Under the pieces are notes generated by a model. That model saw nothing but the letters and a program-made list of their open reading frames with translations, ran no database searches and was not told where the DNA came from. DNA of 21,891 nt from HGM11368 sp051883415 (lineage in GTDB: Bacteria > Bacillota > Clostridia > Christensenellales > UBA3700). Shown here one piece after another: positions 6,381 through 14,945 of this stretch. Where the stretch lies: the NCBI GenBank assembly GCA_051883415.1, contig JBJETR010000006.1, positions 1 to 21,891 on the forward strand, read 5' to 3'. Within the stretch, counting starts at the first letter, position 1, and every line of letters begins with the position of its first letter. Position numbers and translations under genes: made by a program.

Positions 6381-8947
6381 TGTAATTCCTCCTCAAAAAT
6401 ATATTTTCCCGTACAAAGGGTTTTCGTCATTCCGTTAGGCAAAGATATCGTTGCTTTGCAGTTGCAAGGAATAGTTACGGAGTAGACGACTTTGCCGTCT
6501 TTTTTCTCCCAACCGCTCTCCACAAGTCCGTAAACGCTATCGTAACTTGCCTTGGCATACGTCAGAGTGCCACCGTACTTTGGTGCTATGATAAACTTAT
6601 TTTTACCCGACACTTGTATGCCGCACATCTCGGCAAAGAGCCACTCGCACACCGCTCCCTTAGAATAGTGATTGAGCGAGGCTATTCCCACGTCTTTGGT
6701 TGCGTTACCTTCCCACGCTTCCCAGATAGTCGTCGCTCCGTTTTTCGGCATAAACAACCACCCCGGCAATTCTTCGTTCTCTAATAAACGATAGGCATAC
6801 TCTATATCTATATCGGCTAGCACTTTGAGTATAAACGGCGTGGACAAAAAGCCCGTGCCGAGTCTCCAACCGTAGTTTTCCATTGCCTTGATGAGTCGCT
6901 TTTTGGCAAACTCTTTTTGCTCTTCGTTCAACAATCCCATATATAGAGGTCTGACGAGCTTGGCTTGTCTATCAGTGTCGAGCGAATACTTCTTTTTGGT
7001 CACCAATTCTTGATAAGCACTCTTAGCACCTTGACTATACTTCTTGATTTTGCTAAGGCGAGGGTCGTCCTCCTTCCCTATTATTCTTGCTATCTCCAAC
7101 ACGTGTTGCAAGGTAAAATAGGTATATGCCGTACTCTCTTCCGGATGCGGAGCGGCAAAGTCGTACCACTTAAACGCCATAACGTCGTTAGGCTCCGCCC
7201 ATTCTCCGTACGACTGTCCGCAGTTGACGAGATATTTTTGATTTTTTGGCGACAATAATAGAGGTTTGGCATATGGTCCACCCCACTTGCCCGCTCTCTT
7301 AATCATAAAGTTTGCGTACTTGATAATGCCTTCGTAATTATCTTGGAGGATACGCTTGTCACCGTATTTTTTGTAGAAATTATATGGTATATAAACTCCT
7401 GCACACGCCCAACCTACCGAGCCGTTCATCGTCCACATAAACCAATCTTCGTGAGCGTAAGGGGCAATCTGCGGAAGTCTTCCGCTCTTCCACTGTCTAT
7501 CATAGATATCTCTTACGTGCTTTCTTGCAAAAGCCGCATAATCGACAAGATAAGACGCCGTGTTGAAGAACAACTGACTATCGCCCGTCCAACCCATTCT
7601 TTCTCTAGTCGGGCAATCGGACGGAAAATCGGTAGAGTTGCTCTTGAGCGACCATATCGTATTGTGATAGAACTTGTTGATTAGAGGGTGTGAACATTGG
7701 AATTTTGAGGTTTCCTCAAATGCACTGTACACCGCTACGGCAACGAAGTCGTCCTTTTCAAAAGCCACCTCGGTATCTATCTCGGCGTATTGAAAACCAC
7801 CGTAGAAGAATTTTGGGGTATATTCGTTGACGCCTTCTTTGCAAATATACTCTATCTCTTGCAAAGGAGTCAGTTTGCCTTTGAGCGAACATTGAATGTT
7901 TTTGAGAGTCAACTCTCCCTCCTCGTCCAACATTTCTCCAAGCACTATGCGTATCTTGTCGCCCTTGCGTGCGTTGACCTTGAATGACACGTAACCCGAC
8001 AAGTTTTGAGGGAACTTCAATACTTTTTTGCCTTTTGGTGTGTTGGTCAATTCTATAGGACTAAACCTCTCTCTTTCTTTGACCTCTACGTTGTTAGAAG
8101 CCGTAAGAAGAGCACTATACTTGACGACTTGCGCCTTGCCGCTATAACTTGGCACTCTATTGGCGTCGACTCTTTCGCCGTCTTTGAGGTCGGCAAACAA
8201 TATCGCGCCGTCGTTGCTCCAATCAGTCGAGCCGTCACTTACCAACTTATAGATTTCACCATCCTTGCCTTGCACTTCTAATTGAAACAATAATTTTGTT
8301 TGCACTCCGTAGGTATTTACTCTACCTTTTGCACCGCTGGAGCCTCTATACCAACCGTCTGCAATCTCAACCGTCAATAGGTTACATCCGTCTTGCAACA
8401 ATGCCGTCACGTCGTACGTTTGATACTGAATACGCTTACGGTTGTCGGTAGAGCCGGGAGCAAAGATAAACTCGCCCACTCTATTGCCGTTGATTTTGGC
8501 TTCGTAAAGCCCGCAAGCAGTGATATATAGTCTTGCTTTCTCCACTTGAGATACGTCAAAGATCTTACGGAAGCAGTCTACGGGATAACGCAGTTTTTTG
8601 TCCACCTTGTAGTCGCCCGCAATCCACTGCGCCTGCCAATCGCTCGAATATAACAAGCCCATCTCAAAACTTGCCGTGCTTGCTTGTCCCTCAACTCCGT
8701 CTTGATCCCAGAGAGTTATGCTCCACTCTATCCTTTGACGAGAACCAAGTTGCAACGGATACTCGCAATACATATTGTTCGACAACGTCTTTCCGCTGTC
8801 CCAAACAACTTTATCTTCGCATATGGCAATGATTCGATATGCCGTCTGCTCTATTCCATCCTCACAAATCCACGTTAGACGCGGATTTTGCACGTCAATG
8901 CCTATTGGATTGATTAGGTATTCGCATTTTAGATTAGTTGCTTTCAT
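6377..8947 (-). CDS. Alpha-L-rhamnosidase, glycoside hydrolase family 78
   Basis: This inverting hydrolase removes terminal alpha-L-rhamnose from glycosides. The 856-residue protein has the typical layout: an N-terminal beta domain (LKCEYLINPIGIDVQNPRLTW), a carbohydrate-binding-like domain (WQAQWIAGDY onward), a linker beta domain, and the (alpha/alpha)6 catalytic barrel from about 415, then a C-terminal beta domain. The signature DFPSDCPTRERMGWTGDSQ carries Asp444, Glu449 (likely acid) and Asp456. The likely base is Glu768 in HYSKGAVCEW. There is no signal peptide, so it should act in the cytoplasm on imported glycosides. I choose the ATG at 8947 over an upstream GTG because GAGG lies 5 bases before it and the family normally starts here. 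It overlaps the next SDR start. Confidence 0.93.
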   Translation of the reverse strand: MKATNLKCEYLINPIGIDVQNPRLTWICEDGIEQTAYRIIAICEDKVVWDSGKTLSNNMYCEYPLQLGSRQRIEWSITLWDQDGVEGQASTASFEMGLLYSSDWQAQWIAGDYKVDKKLRYPVDCFRKIFDVSQVEKARLYITACGLYEAKINGNRVGEFIFAPGSTDNRKRIQYQTYDVTALLQDGCNLLTVEIADGWYRGSSGAKGRVNTYGVQTKLLFQLEVQGKDGEIYKLVSDGSTDWSNDGAILFADLKDGERVDANRVPSYSGKAQVVKYSALLTASNNVEVKERERFSPIELTNTPKGKKVLKFPQNLSGYVSFKVNARKGDKIRIVLGEMLDEEGELTLKNIQCSLKGKLTPLQEIEYICKEGVNEYTPKFFYGGFQYAEIDTEVAFEKDDFVAVAVYSAFEETSKFQCSHPLINKFYHNTIWSLKSNSTDFPSDCPTRERMGWTGDSQLFFNTASYLVDYAAFARKHVRDIYDRQWKSGRLPQIAPYAHEDWFMWTMNGSVGWACAGVYIPYNFYKKYGDKRILQDNYEGIIKYANFMIKRAGKWGGPYAKPLLLSPKNQKYLVNCGQSYGEWAEPNDVMAFKWYDFAAPHPEESTAYTYFTLQHVLEIARIIGKEDDPRLSKIKKYSQGAKSAYQELVTKKKYSLDTDRQAKLVRPLYMGLLNEEQKEFAKKRLIKAMENYGWRLGTGFLSTPFILKVLADIDIEYAYRLLENEELPGWLFMPKNGATTIWEAWEGNATKDVGIASLNHYSKGAVCEWLFAEMCGIQVSGKNKFIIAPKYGGTLTYAKASYDSVYGLVESGWEKKDGKVVYSVTIPCNCKATISLPNGMTKTLCTGKYIFEEELQ

Positions 8948-8949
8948 TT

Positions 8950-9750
8950 TCACCTCACACAAAGATATAGATATTCTTCCATTTTCGGAGTCCACCACTC
9001 CAGATATCCCGCTTTAGTAGGATGTATTTTGTCCGCCATATATAAAGTGCGTTGTTCATCGGTTATATCATTGAACTTCTCATCGTTATATAAGTCAATT
9101 ACTATAATTCCTTTTACTGCCGCTATTTGATTCAATGCCGTTACCATATTGGCATAACGAGTATCTTCGTAATAAGCATTGGTATAGAAAAACATAGGAC
9201 AGCCCCACGTTTCATCGACGTAATCTATGATATAGTTTATCGCACCGCACACAGTTGTCGTATCGCTATCATATACGTTACCAATCGGCTTTTCTTGCGA
9301 AGCGTCGTTGGTAGATAATTGACAAATGAATAAATCAAACTTTACATTTTTGTCCAGTCTATTCAGTCGACTAACGTACGATGCTCCACCCGCACCGTTT
9401 GTTACGAGGGTAGTTCCGCTCACGGCTTCTTTAACGTAAGTCGTGCCGTTGCGCTTGGCAATAAACTCAACGAACGATTCTTGCAAAGACGACGCTCCGT
9501 AAGTGACTGACGAGCCCAAATAACATATATTCATACCTTCGAGCGGACTATTCTCAAGCGTTTGCACGTTGTCTACACTATATTTCGTGCCGTTCCCTTC
9601 CATTTTTCCAAAACGTATATTCGCTAGTTGTCCAAACGGCCCCCACGTCACGTAATATCCCGTAAGTATTAACCCAAGCAAAACTAACGTTATTATTATG
9701 GCTACAACCGCAACCGATATGATGGTTGTCTTTTTTCCTTTCTTAGTCAT
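8950..9750 (-). CDS. Membrane-anchored SGNH/GDSL-type hydrolase (first of pair by coordinate)
   Basis: The product has 266 residues. A short Lys-rich N-terminus and one hydrophobic helix at about 9-32 suggest an N-in anchor with the enzyme outside. SGNH blocks are visible: block I YLGSSVTYG (Ser81 in the usual nucleophile place, with Ser80 where Asp is common), block II glycine near Gly112, block III LSTND with Asn148, and block V ADKIHPTKAGY with Asp240 and His243. SGNH enzymes include carbohydrate esterases, so removal of acetyl or other acyl groups from glycosides is a reasonable inference. The first 39 residues are almost the same as in the upstream neighbour. The start overlaps that gene by 8 bases and the stop lies 2 bases before the rhamnosidase. 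Confidence 0.82.
   Translation of the reverse strand: MTKKGKKTTIISVAVVAIIITLVLLGLILTGYYVTWGPFGQLANIRFGKMEGNGTKYSVDNVQTLENSPLEGMNICYLGSSVTYGASSLQESFVEFIAKRNGTTYVKEAVSGTTLVTNGAGGASYVSRLNRLDKNVKFDLFICQLSTNDASQEKPIGNVYDSDTTTVCGAINYIIDYVDETWGCPMFFYTNAYYEDTRYANMVTALNQIAAVKGIIVIDLYNDEKFNDITDEQRTLYMADKIHPTKAGYLEWWTPKMEEYLYLCVR
8953..8956 (-). promoter_or_regulatory. Ribosome binding site that decides the rhamnosidase start
   Basis: GAGG on the minus strand, 5 bases before the ATG at 8945-8947, overlaps the end of the upstream SGNH gene. No comparable site precedes the in-frame GTG at 8998. Confidence 0.65.
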
Positions 9751-10504
9751 TTGTCAATCCTTCCAATCGGTATTGCTCTATAATTGCTGAGATTTGCGGT
9801 TTTATATAGTCGTTGCACCATAACAATTGCCCCTCGTGATTGAGATGTATTCCGTCCGATATAAACAACTCTTCTTCGTAAGTCAATCCGTCGAACGTCA
9901 TTTCTTCCGAATTGACGAAATACAAATAATCTATGCTTTCGCACAATGCTTTAAGTTCAGAATTAATTTTCCTTGTCAGTTCGGTATATTGACTTCTACC
10001 GGGCAACAACAAACCACTCATCACAATAAAATACGAGTTTGGCATTTTTTCGTGGAACGTTGAGAACATCTGCTTTTTGTATTCAATACATTTGGCGACT
10101 TTTTCATCATCTGTACCTTTCAACGAAACATAGTCGTTTGAGCCTGTTTGGAAAACTACTATTTGTGGTTTATATGGATAAAGTAATTTATTCGCCCTTT
10201 CCATAAGATCCTTATCGGTGCTACCGCCAAAACCGTGATTTTGCACTTTGTAGTCAGACAAATCATTTTCCATTTCTGTCCATAAACGAAAATTTGAGGC
10301 TCCGTAAAAAACAATTTCATTCTGACGTGTTGAAACGTCGTATTTATCGATAATTGTTTTCTCCTGCTTGTCAAACTGCAGATAGGTAAACGGTCCCCAA
10401 CCAACGTATAGTCCCGTAAGTATTAGCCCAAGCAAAACCGGCGCTATTATTATGGCTACAACCGCAACCGATATGACTGTTGCCTTTTTTCCTTTATTAG
10501 TCAT
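9743..10504 (-). CDS. Membrane-anchored SGNH/GDSL-type hydrolase (second of pair by coordinate)
   Basis: The product has 253 residues with the same type of N-terminal anchor helix at about 9-32. Its SGNH blocks differ from its neighbour: block I VFYGASNFRLW with Ser70, block II HGFGGSTDKDL, block III QTGSNDY with Asn123, and block V SDGIHLNHEGQ with Asp217 and His220. It probably hydrolyses an ester outside the membrane, though the substrate is unknown. After residue 39 it has little visible similarity to the other SGNH protein, so the pair shares an anchor more than a catalytic domain. The ribosome site is weak (GAG). It starts 11 bases after the symporter stop and its end overlaps the next gene. 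Confidence 0.82.
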   Translation of the reverse strand: MTNKGKKATVISVAVVAIIIAPVLLGLILTGLYVGWGPFTYLQFDKQEKTIIDKYDVSTRQNEIVFYGASNFRLWTEMENDLSDYKVQNHGFGGSTDKDLMERANKLLYPYKPQIVVFQTGSNDYVSLKGTDDEKVAKCIEYKKQMFSTFHEKMPNSYFIVMSGLLLPGRSQYTELTRKINSELKALCESIDYLYFVNSEEMTFDGLTYEEELFISDGIHLNHEGQLLWCNDYIKPQISAIIEQYRLEGLTND

Positions 10505-10515
10505 TTCTCAAACCG

Positions 10516-12384
10516 TTATTTTTGTTTTGCCGCTAGTTCGGCTTGAATTTTAGCAAGATATGCTTCGCCTTTCTTCAGTTCTTGTTGCCACAACGCCTCT
10601 TCTTTGTCAGCTTTTAGTTTTGCTTTTGCTTGCTTTTTGGCTTGTTGCTCAGGTGTCAATTTAGCAAGTTTTGCGTTGCGTTTTTCTTCGAGTTTTTGAG
10701 CTTTTGATTGTGCTTTTTTGTCCGCCAACTGCTTCTTAGCCTCTTGCTTTGCTTTATTGGCTGCTATCTTATCTTGGTGAATTGCAAGTTCTTTATCGAA
10801 GTCCAAGCCTTTCTTGTCGCATTTTTCTCTCAATTCTTTGACAAAGATTTCTTCGCTCTCGATAATAAAACGCTCCTCGTCCAAAGCAGCCTTGACTTCG
10901 GGTGCTATCCACTCTTCGCCTCTCGCTTCGCATTCGGCTTGTTGTCTTTGTCTAATCATTGCTTGCTTACGTCCGATAGTCTTTTCTACAGACAAGAAAA
11001 TCAACAAGATGGCAAGCACTACGCCCGTTATCGTCTCCAATCCGACGAAAGCAAAGGTGATTACGTCCTTTACCGCTTGGCTCTGCTCTGCCGCAACCGT
11101 CATACCATCCACGATTGAAGGAGCAACGTACCCCGCTCCCGACAACATTGCGTTGAATATGCCGGTAGAAAAGCCGCCTACGCTGCAAGCAATTATACCG
11201 TAAATTGACATAGCCGTTCCATCACATCTGATTCCGCTCTTCCACTCCACGTGGTCAAGTCCGTCGGCAAACAATGCCATAAAGACGTATGCACAAGGTA
11301 GTCCGCCTATATTTTTGATAAATTGTCCTATCAACACGATATATAGATTGGTAGGGAACATCCAACATATAGCACTGCCCAATGCATACAACAAAAATCC
11401 CGCCAGCGTTACGTTACGTTTACCAAACTTTTTGGCAAGCGGCCACACGGCAAATATACCTATGCCCATAGGTATGCCACCGAGTACCGATACCAATGTC
11501 TGCGTAATACCATCGTTGTACGTTCCGAGAACGTAGTTGCAATAATATACGAGTCCGAGATTTTTGAGACAAGATGCAAACGTATAGATTAGGAAATATG
11601 CGAAAGTTACAATCATATACTTATCAGTCAAGACAATCTTGAGTTGAGTCAAGAACGGTATCTTTCTCTCTTGTTCGCCGTCTGCCTTTTCTTCGGTTAC
11701 TCTCTCTTTGGTAAAGTAATACTCCAACAACGTCAAAGGTAGAGTGATAGCCGACAAGATGCACATTACCGTTATCCACATAGATTTATCCGCACCAATC
11801 ATAGGCATAATAGCCATAGGGAAAACGAGTGCCACGATAATGCCACTCATCATAATCGTCGATATTTGATTAAATACCGAAAGTCCACCACGTTGCATAG
11901 TATTACGTGTAGAGAGTGGAACCATAAGATTGTGGCTCATATTGTATATGGTGTAGGCAAAAGAATAGAATAGGTTGTAAGACAACATTACCCATATAAT
12001 TTGCAGAGTTTGATTGCCGCTTGGCACTACGAACAAGAGTACTCCCGACACCAACAACAACGGTGCTGACAACAATAGCCAAGGGCGTGCCTTACCTTGT
12101 TTGGTCTTAGTTCGGTCTATGATATAACCCATCAAGACGTTGGTAAAAGCGTCTATGATTTTTGACACAATAGGAAATATCGTCAAAAACACACCGCCCC
12201 ACACCGTAGTCAAGTTGAGTACGTCGGTGTAATATACGTTTAGATACGTTGCCAGTACCGCATTAAGTAGTAACGCACCGCAAGGACCAAGCAAATATCC
12301 CAGCCACTTTTCCTTACCCGTTACGTTTTTGGAGTGCACTCTACTGTCAAACAACTTAGAACTCATAATTTTCCCTTTTCCCAT
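10516..12384 (-). CDS. GPH-family (MelB-like) sugar:cation symporter with long charged tail
   Basis: This predicted 12-helix major facilitator importer for glycosides has 622 residues. The family motif is clear after helix 2: DAFTNVLMGYIIDRTKTKQG then KARPWLL, as in melibiose/xyloside symporters. The membrane part ends near residue 466. The remaining 156 residues are cytoplasmic and strongly charged: a first part with ARGEEWIAPE, seen in related clostridial transporters from memory, then a Lys/Ala/Gln/Glu-rich stretch that should form coiled coil. Typical GPH proteins have about 450-500 residues. Two starts are possible, 12384 (GGAG 10 bases upstream) and 12366 (GGG 6 bases upstream). It starts 1 base after the GH3 stop and is the only transporter in the operon. 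Confidence 0.9.
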   Translation of the reverse strand: MGKGKIMSSKLFDSRVHSKNVTGKEKWLGYLLGPCGALLLNAVLATYLNVYYTDVLNLTTVWGGVFLTIFPIVSKIIDAFTNVLMGYIIDRTKTKQGKARPWLLLSAPLLLVSGVLLFVVPSGNQTLQIIWVMLSYNLFYSFAYTIYNMSHNLMVPLSTRNTMQRGGLSVFNQISTIMMSGIIVALVFPMAIMPMIGADKSMWITVMCILSAITLPLTLLEYYFTKERVTEEKADGEQERKIPFLTQLKIVLTDKYMIVTFAYFLIYTFASCLKNLGLVYYCNYVLGTYNDGITQTLVSVLGGIPMGIGIFAVWPLAKKFGKRNVTLAGFLLYALGSAICWMFPTNLYIVLIGQFIKNIGGLPCAYVFMALFADGLDHVEWKSGIRCDGTAMSIYGIIACSVGGFSTGIFNAMLSGAGYVAPSIVDGMTVAAEQSQAVKDVITFAFVGLETITGVVLAILLIFLSVEKTIGRKQAMIRQRQQAECEARGEEWIAPEVKAALDEERFIIESEEIFVKELREKCDKKGLDFDKELAIHQDKIAANKAKQEAKKQLADKKAQSKAQKLEEKRNAKLAKLTPEQQAKKQAKAKLKADKEEALWQQELKKGEAYLAKIQAELAAKQK

Positions 12385-12385
12385 T

Positions 12386-14827
12386 TTAGTTCTTCTCCTT
12401 TTCTTTTGGTAGTTTTGCTACTTTTATTTTGGTGCAAAAGCACTTGATTCCTTTGATTATACGTCCGTTGGCAAAATTGACGAAACCTTGGGCGAAGTTA
12501 TACGGAAAGTTCTTTCCGCCTGACATAGACATTGTGATAATTGAATTGCTTTCAAGTATTCGTTTTAAGAACATTGCTCCCTTAATTTTATTATCTCGCT
12601 CTGTGCCTTCGGGAAGTTTGAGAGCCTTTTTCATATCGTTTTTAGCAACCGACAATACGGCAACAAAAAGTATCTTTCCCATAAACGTTTGTTTCATATC
12701 GGTAAAGCGACTCTCAAGACCAATCGATCCGGTAGGTGCAATCGTAGGAATTTTTTGTCCCGACATACGTTCAAAAACTCCGTCCGTCACGCTATCCATA
12801 TCCGCTGTAGAATATATTTCATTGACGTCAGGCGAATATGGTGCAATTGCGTCGTCCCCGACTATTGATATACTTTGAGTTAGTTTGACGGTTTCGCTAT
12901 CGGTGCCAAGTTGCAACTCGTATTGTCCGCTCTCAGTAATCCAATCGTTTTCTTTGATATTCCAATAGCGTAAATCGTCCTTTTTGATTTGAATTTCTAC
13001 CCTTTTACTCTCTCTCGCCCTGAGATATACTTTGGCAAAACCTTTGAGTTCTTTTAGCGGTTTGAATACTTGACCTTGAGGCGCCTTGACGTATAATTGC
13101 ACTACTTCCGCTCCGTCAAAGTTGCCGACGTTTTTTATCTCACAAGATATCAAGTATTCTTGAGCGTTCTCTTGGACTTGCATATTGGAATAATCAAACT
13201 TGGTATAAGAGAGTCCGTAACCTAACGGATATCTCACTTGCTTACCTGCAGTAAGATAGTATCTATAACCAACCAACACACTCTCTTTATAAGTCTCGTT
13301 TTGCGATGTCGAAAAATCCTTGCCAAAAGGTACGTCTTGATAGTTCTTTACCCACGTTTCGGCAAGTTTTCCGCTTGGAGATTTGACACCGAATAGTAGG
13401 TTGTAAGTCGCAGTTCCGCCGTTTTGCCCAGGTAGATACATATTAAGTATTGCATTGACCTTGTCGGCAAAAGGTAATTCTACGGGAGAGCCACCAAACA
13501 AAACCACCGTGATATTCTTCTTAGCCTTGACGAGTGCGTTGATCAAAGTTAGTTGATTGTCCGGTAGGCTCATATTTTCTCTATCGCAGCCTTCGCTCTC
13601 AACGTAATCAGTCAATCCCGCAAAAACCAATATTTTGTCGTATTTTTCACACTCTTGCAATGCTTCTAAGGTTAGATCGGCATCGGGTTTTAGTGAGTTC
13701 TCGGCATATCCACGGCAAAACTTGTAATCAACTTTATACTTATCAAAAGCCTGCTTAGGTGTGGTCAAAAAGGTTGGGTTAATCATAGAACTACCCGCTC
13801 CTTGATAACGCATCTTGTCAAACAAATCTCCTATCACGAGCAACTTTTCGCCCTTATTCAATGGCAAAGTTCCGTCGTTTTTCATAAGCACCGCACAGTC
13901 TTCTGCGATTTCCGCAGCAAGAGCGTCGTGCAATTGCCAATCAACCGCAACCCCTTGCGGATTATCCTTATATCTCTCGGCAAGTCTTAGTACATTGCCT
14001 ACGGCTTCGTCCAAATCTTCTTCTTTTAGACTTCCATCCTTAATCCCGTCTATTATCCATTTTCTACAGATGGCAGTATCTCCCGGCATCTCCAAGTCGA
14101 GTCCCGCACTTACGCCTTTTATTCTATCGTGCGTTGCTCCCCAGTCGCTCATCACGACTCCGTCAAAGCCCCACTCGTTGCGTAATACGTTGGTCAAAAG
14201 CCATTTGTTTTGACAACAATACTCTCCGTTAATTTTGTTGTATGCACACATCATCGTATGAGGTCTACTCTCTTTGACGACAATCTCAAATACTTTGAGA
14301 TATATCTCTCGTATCGCTCTCATATCGCATACGCTGTCACCCATAAAGCGATAATTTTCAGCATTGTTGAGTGCAAAATGCTTGACCGACACCCCAACGT
14401 TTTGACTTTGTATTCCATTGACTTCCGCCGCAGCCATCTTGCCCGCAAGTAGAGGGTCTTCGGAAAAGTATTCAAAGTTTCGTCCGCACAACGGGTTGCG
14501 TTTTATGCACGCTCCGGGCCCTAACACTACGTCTATACCATAGTGTAGAGCCTCTTGTGCAATTGCCTTGCCCATCTTGTAAGTATTGTCGGGATTCCAA
14601 CTCGAAGCCGTGCTTACAGCCGTAGGGAAAGCCGTTGCAGGCTCGCTTCCGTTTACGCCGTTGTCGCCACCCTCTTTTTGGACTCTCAATCCGTGTGGTC
14701 CGTCGGACATTCTTACGGATGGCACTCCCAATCTCTCAATAGGATTGGTGTACATAAAATCAGTACCCGCTACAAGTGCCGCTTTTTCTTCTATCGTCAA
14801 TTTTTTAATAATTTCTTCTATTTTCAT
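12386..14827 (-). CDS. Glycoside hydrolase family 3 beta-glucosidase-type enzyme
   Basis: This retaining hydrolase probably removes beta-linked glucose or a similar sugar; specificity cannot be read. The 813-residue product has a TIM barrel with MSDGPHGLR (substrate pocket), VKHFALNN (His150) and the nucleophile Asp228 in VVMSDWGA. A second alpha/beta domain follows with the likely acid/base Glu412 in VESEGCDRE, then a fibronectin-III-like domain (NVGNFDGAEVVQLYVKAP). About 130 further residues (from about 680) form an extra C-terminal region seen, from memory, in related clostridial GH3 proteins. With no signal peptide it should be cytoplasmic. It is the first gene of the minus-strand operon and lies opposite the AraC gene. 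Its ribosome site is weak (AGGTCGG). Confidence 0.92.
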   Translation of the reverse strand: MKIEEIIKKLTIEEKAALVAGTDFMYTNPIERLGVPSVRMSDGPHGLRVQKEGGDNGVNGSEPATAFPTAVSTASSWNPDNTYKMGKAIAQEALHYGIDVVLGPGACIKRNPLCGRNFEYFSEDPLLAGKMAAAEVNGIQSQNVGVSVKHFALNNAENYRFMGDSVCDMRAIREIYLKVFEIVVKESRPHTMMCAYNKINGEYCCQNKWLLTNVLRNEWGFDGVVMSDWGATHDRIKGVSAGLDLEMPGDTAICRKWIIDGIKDGSLKEEDLDEAVGNVLRLAERYKDNPQGVAVDWQLHDALAAEIAEDCAVLMKNDGTLPLNKGEKLLVIGDLFDKMRYQGAGSSMINPTFLTTPKQAFDKYKVDYKFCRGYAENSLKPDADLTLEALQECEKYDKILVFAGLTDYVESEGCDRENMSLPDNQLTLINALVKAKKNITVVLFGGSPVELPFADKVNAILNMYLPGQNGGTATYNLLFGVKSPSGKLAETWVKNYQDVPFGKDFSTSQNETYKESVLVGYRYYLTAGKQVRYPLGYGLSYTKFDYSNMQVQENAQEYLISCEIKNVGNFDGAEVVQLYVKAPQGQVFKPLKELKGFAKVYLRARESKRVEIQIKKDDLRYWNIKENDWITESGQYELQLGTDSETVKLTQSISIVGDDAIAPYSPDVNEIYSTADMDSVTDGVFERMSGQKIPTIAPTGSIGLESRFTDMKQTFMGKILFVAVLSVAKNDMKKALKLPEGTERDNKIKGAMFLKRILESNSIITMSMSGGKNFPYNFAQGFVNFANGRIIKGIKCFCTKIKVAKLPKEKEKN

Positions 14828-14839
14828 CTTGACCGACCT

Positions 14840-14868
14840 ATACTATTTTGTATTTTAATTTTATCACT
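14840..14868 (-). promoter_or_regulatory. Candidate activator-dependent promoter of the rhamnoside operon
   Basis: On the minus strand, TAGTAT (14840-14845) could be a -10 box, with a poor -35 box AGTGAT (14863-14868) 17 bases upstream. The TTGCAW repeat array begins only 5 bases beyond that -35. A weak -35 next to regulator sites is the usual pattern for AraC-type activation. The assignment is tentative. Confidence 0.3.
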
Positions 14869-14873
14869 ACTAT

Positions 14874-14906
14874 TTGCAATATTCTTGCATATTTGTTGCA
14901 TTTATG
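14874..14906. promoter_or_regulatory. Three 11-base-period TTGCAW repeats, candidate AraC operator
   Basis: TTGCAATATTC, TTGCATATTTG and TTGCATTTATG start at 14874, 14885 and 14896, exactly 11 bases apart. This is one helical turn, so the TTGCAW motifs face the same side of the DNA. They lie between the divergent GH3 operon and AraC gene, and the middle copy is also the -35 box of the AraC promoter. Binding by the adjacent AraC-family protein is the natural inference. Confidence 0.55.
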
Positions 14907-14913
14907 TTAAAAT
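14885..14913 (+). promoter_or_regulatory. Sigma-70-type promoter of the AraC-family gene
   Basis: TTGCAT (14885-14890), a 17-base spacer, and TAAAAT (14908-14913), with TG at 14905-14906 placed as an extended -10. The ATG lies 32 bases downstream of the -10 box. The -35 overlaps the middle TTGCAW repeat, so the regulator may repress its own gene. Confidence 0.6.
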
Positions 14914-14945
14914 TGTTTTAATATCAAAAACTTTGAGAAACATTT

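Noticed and set aside
8948..8998. GTG start of the rhamnosidase at 8998
   Set aside because: There is no ribosome site, and it would add 17 residues inside the upstream SGNH gene before the normal family start.
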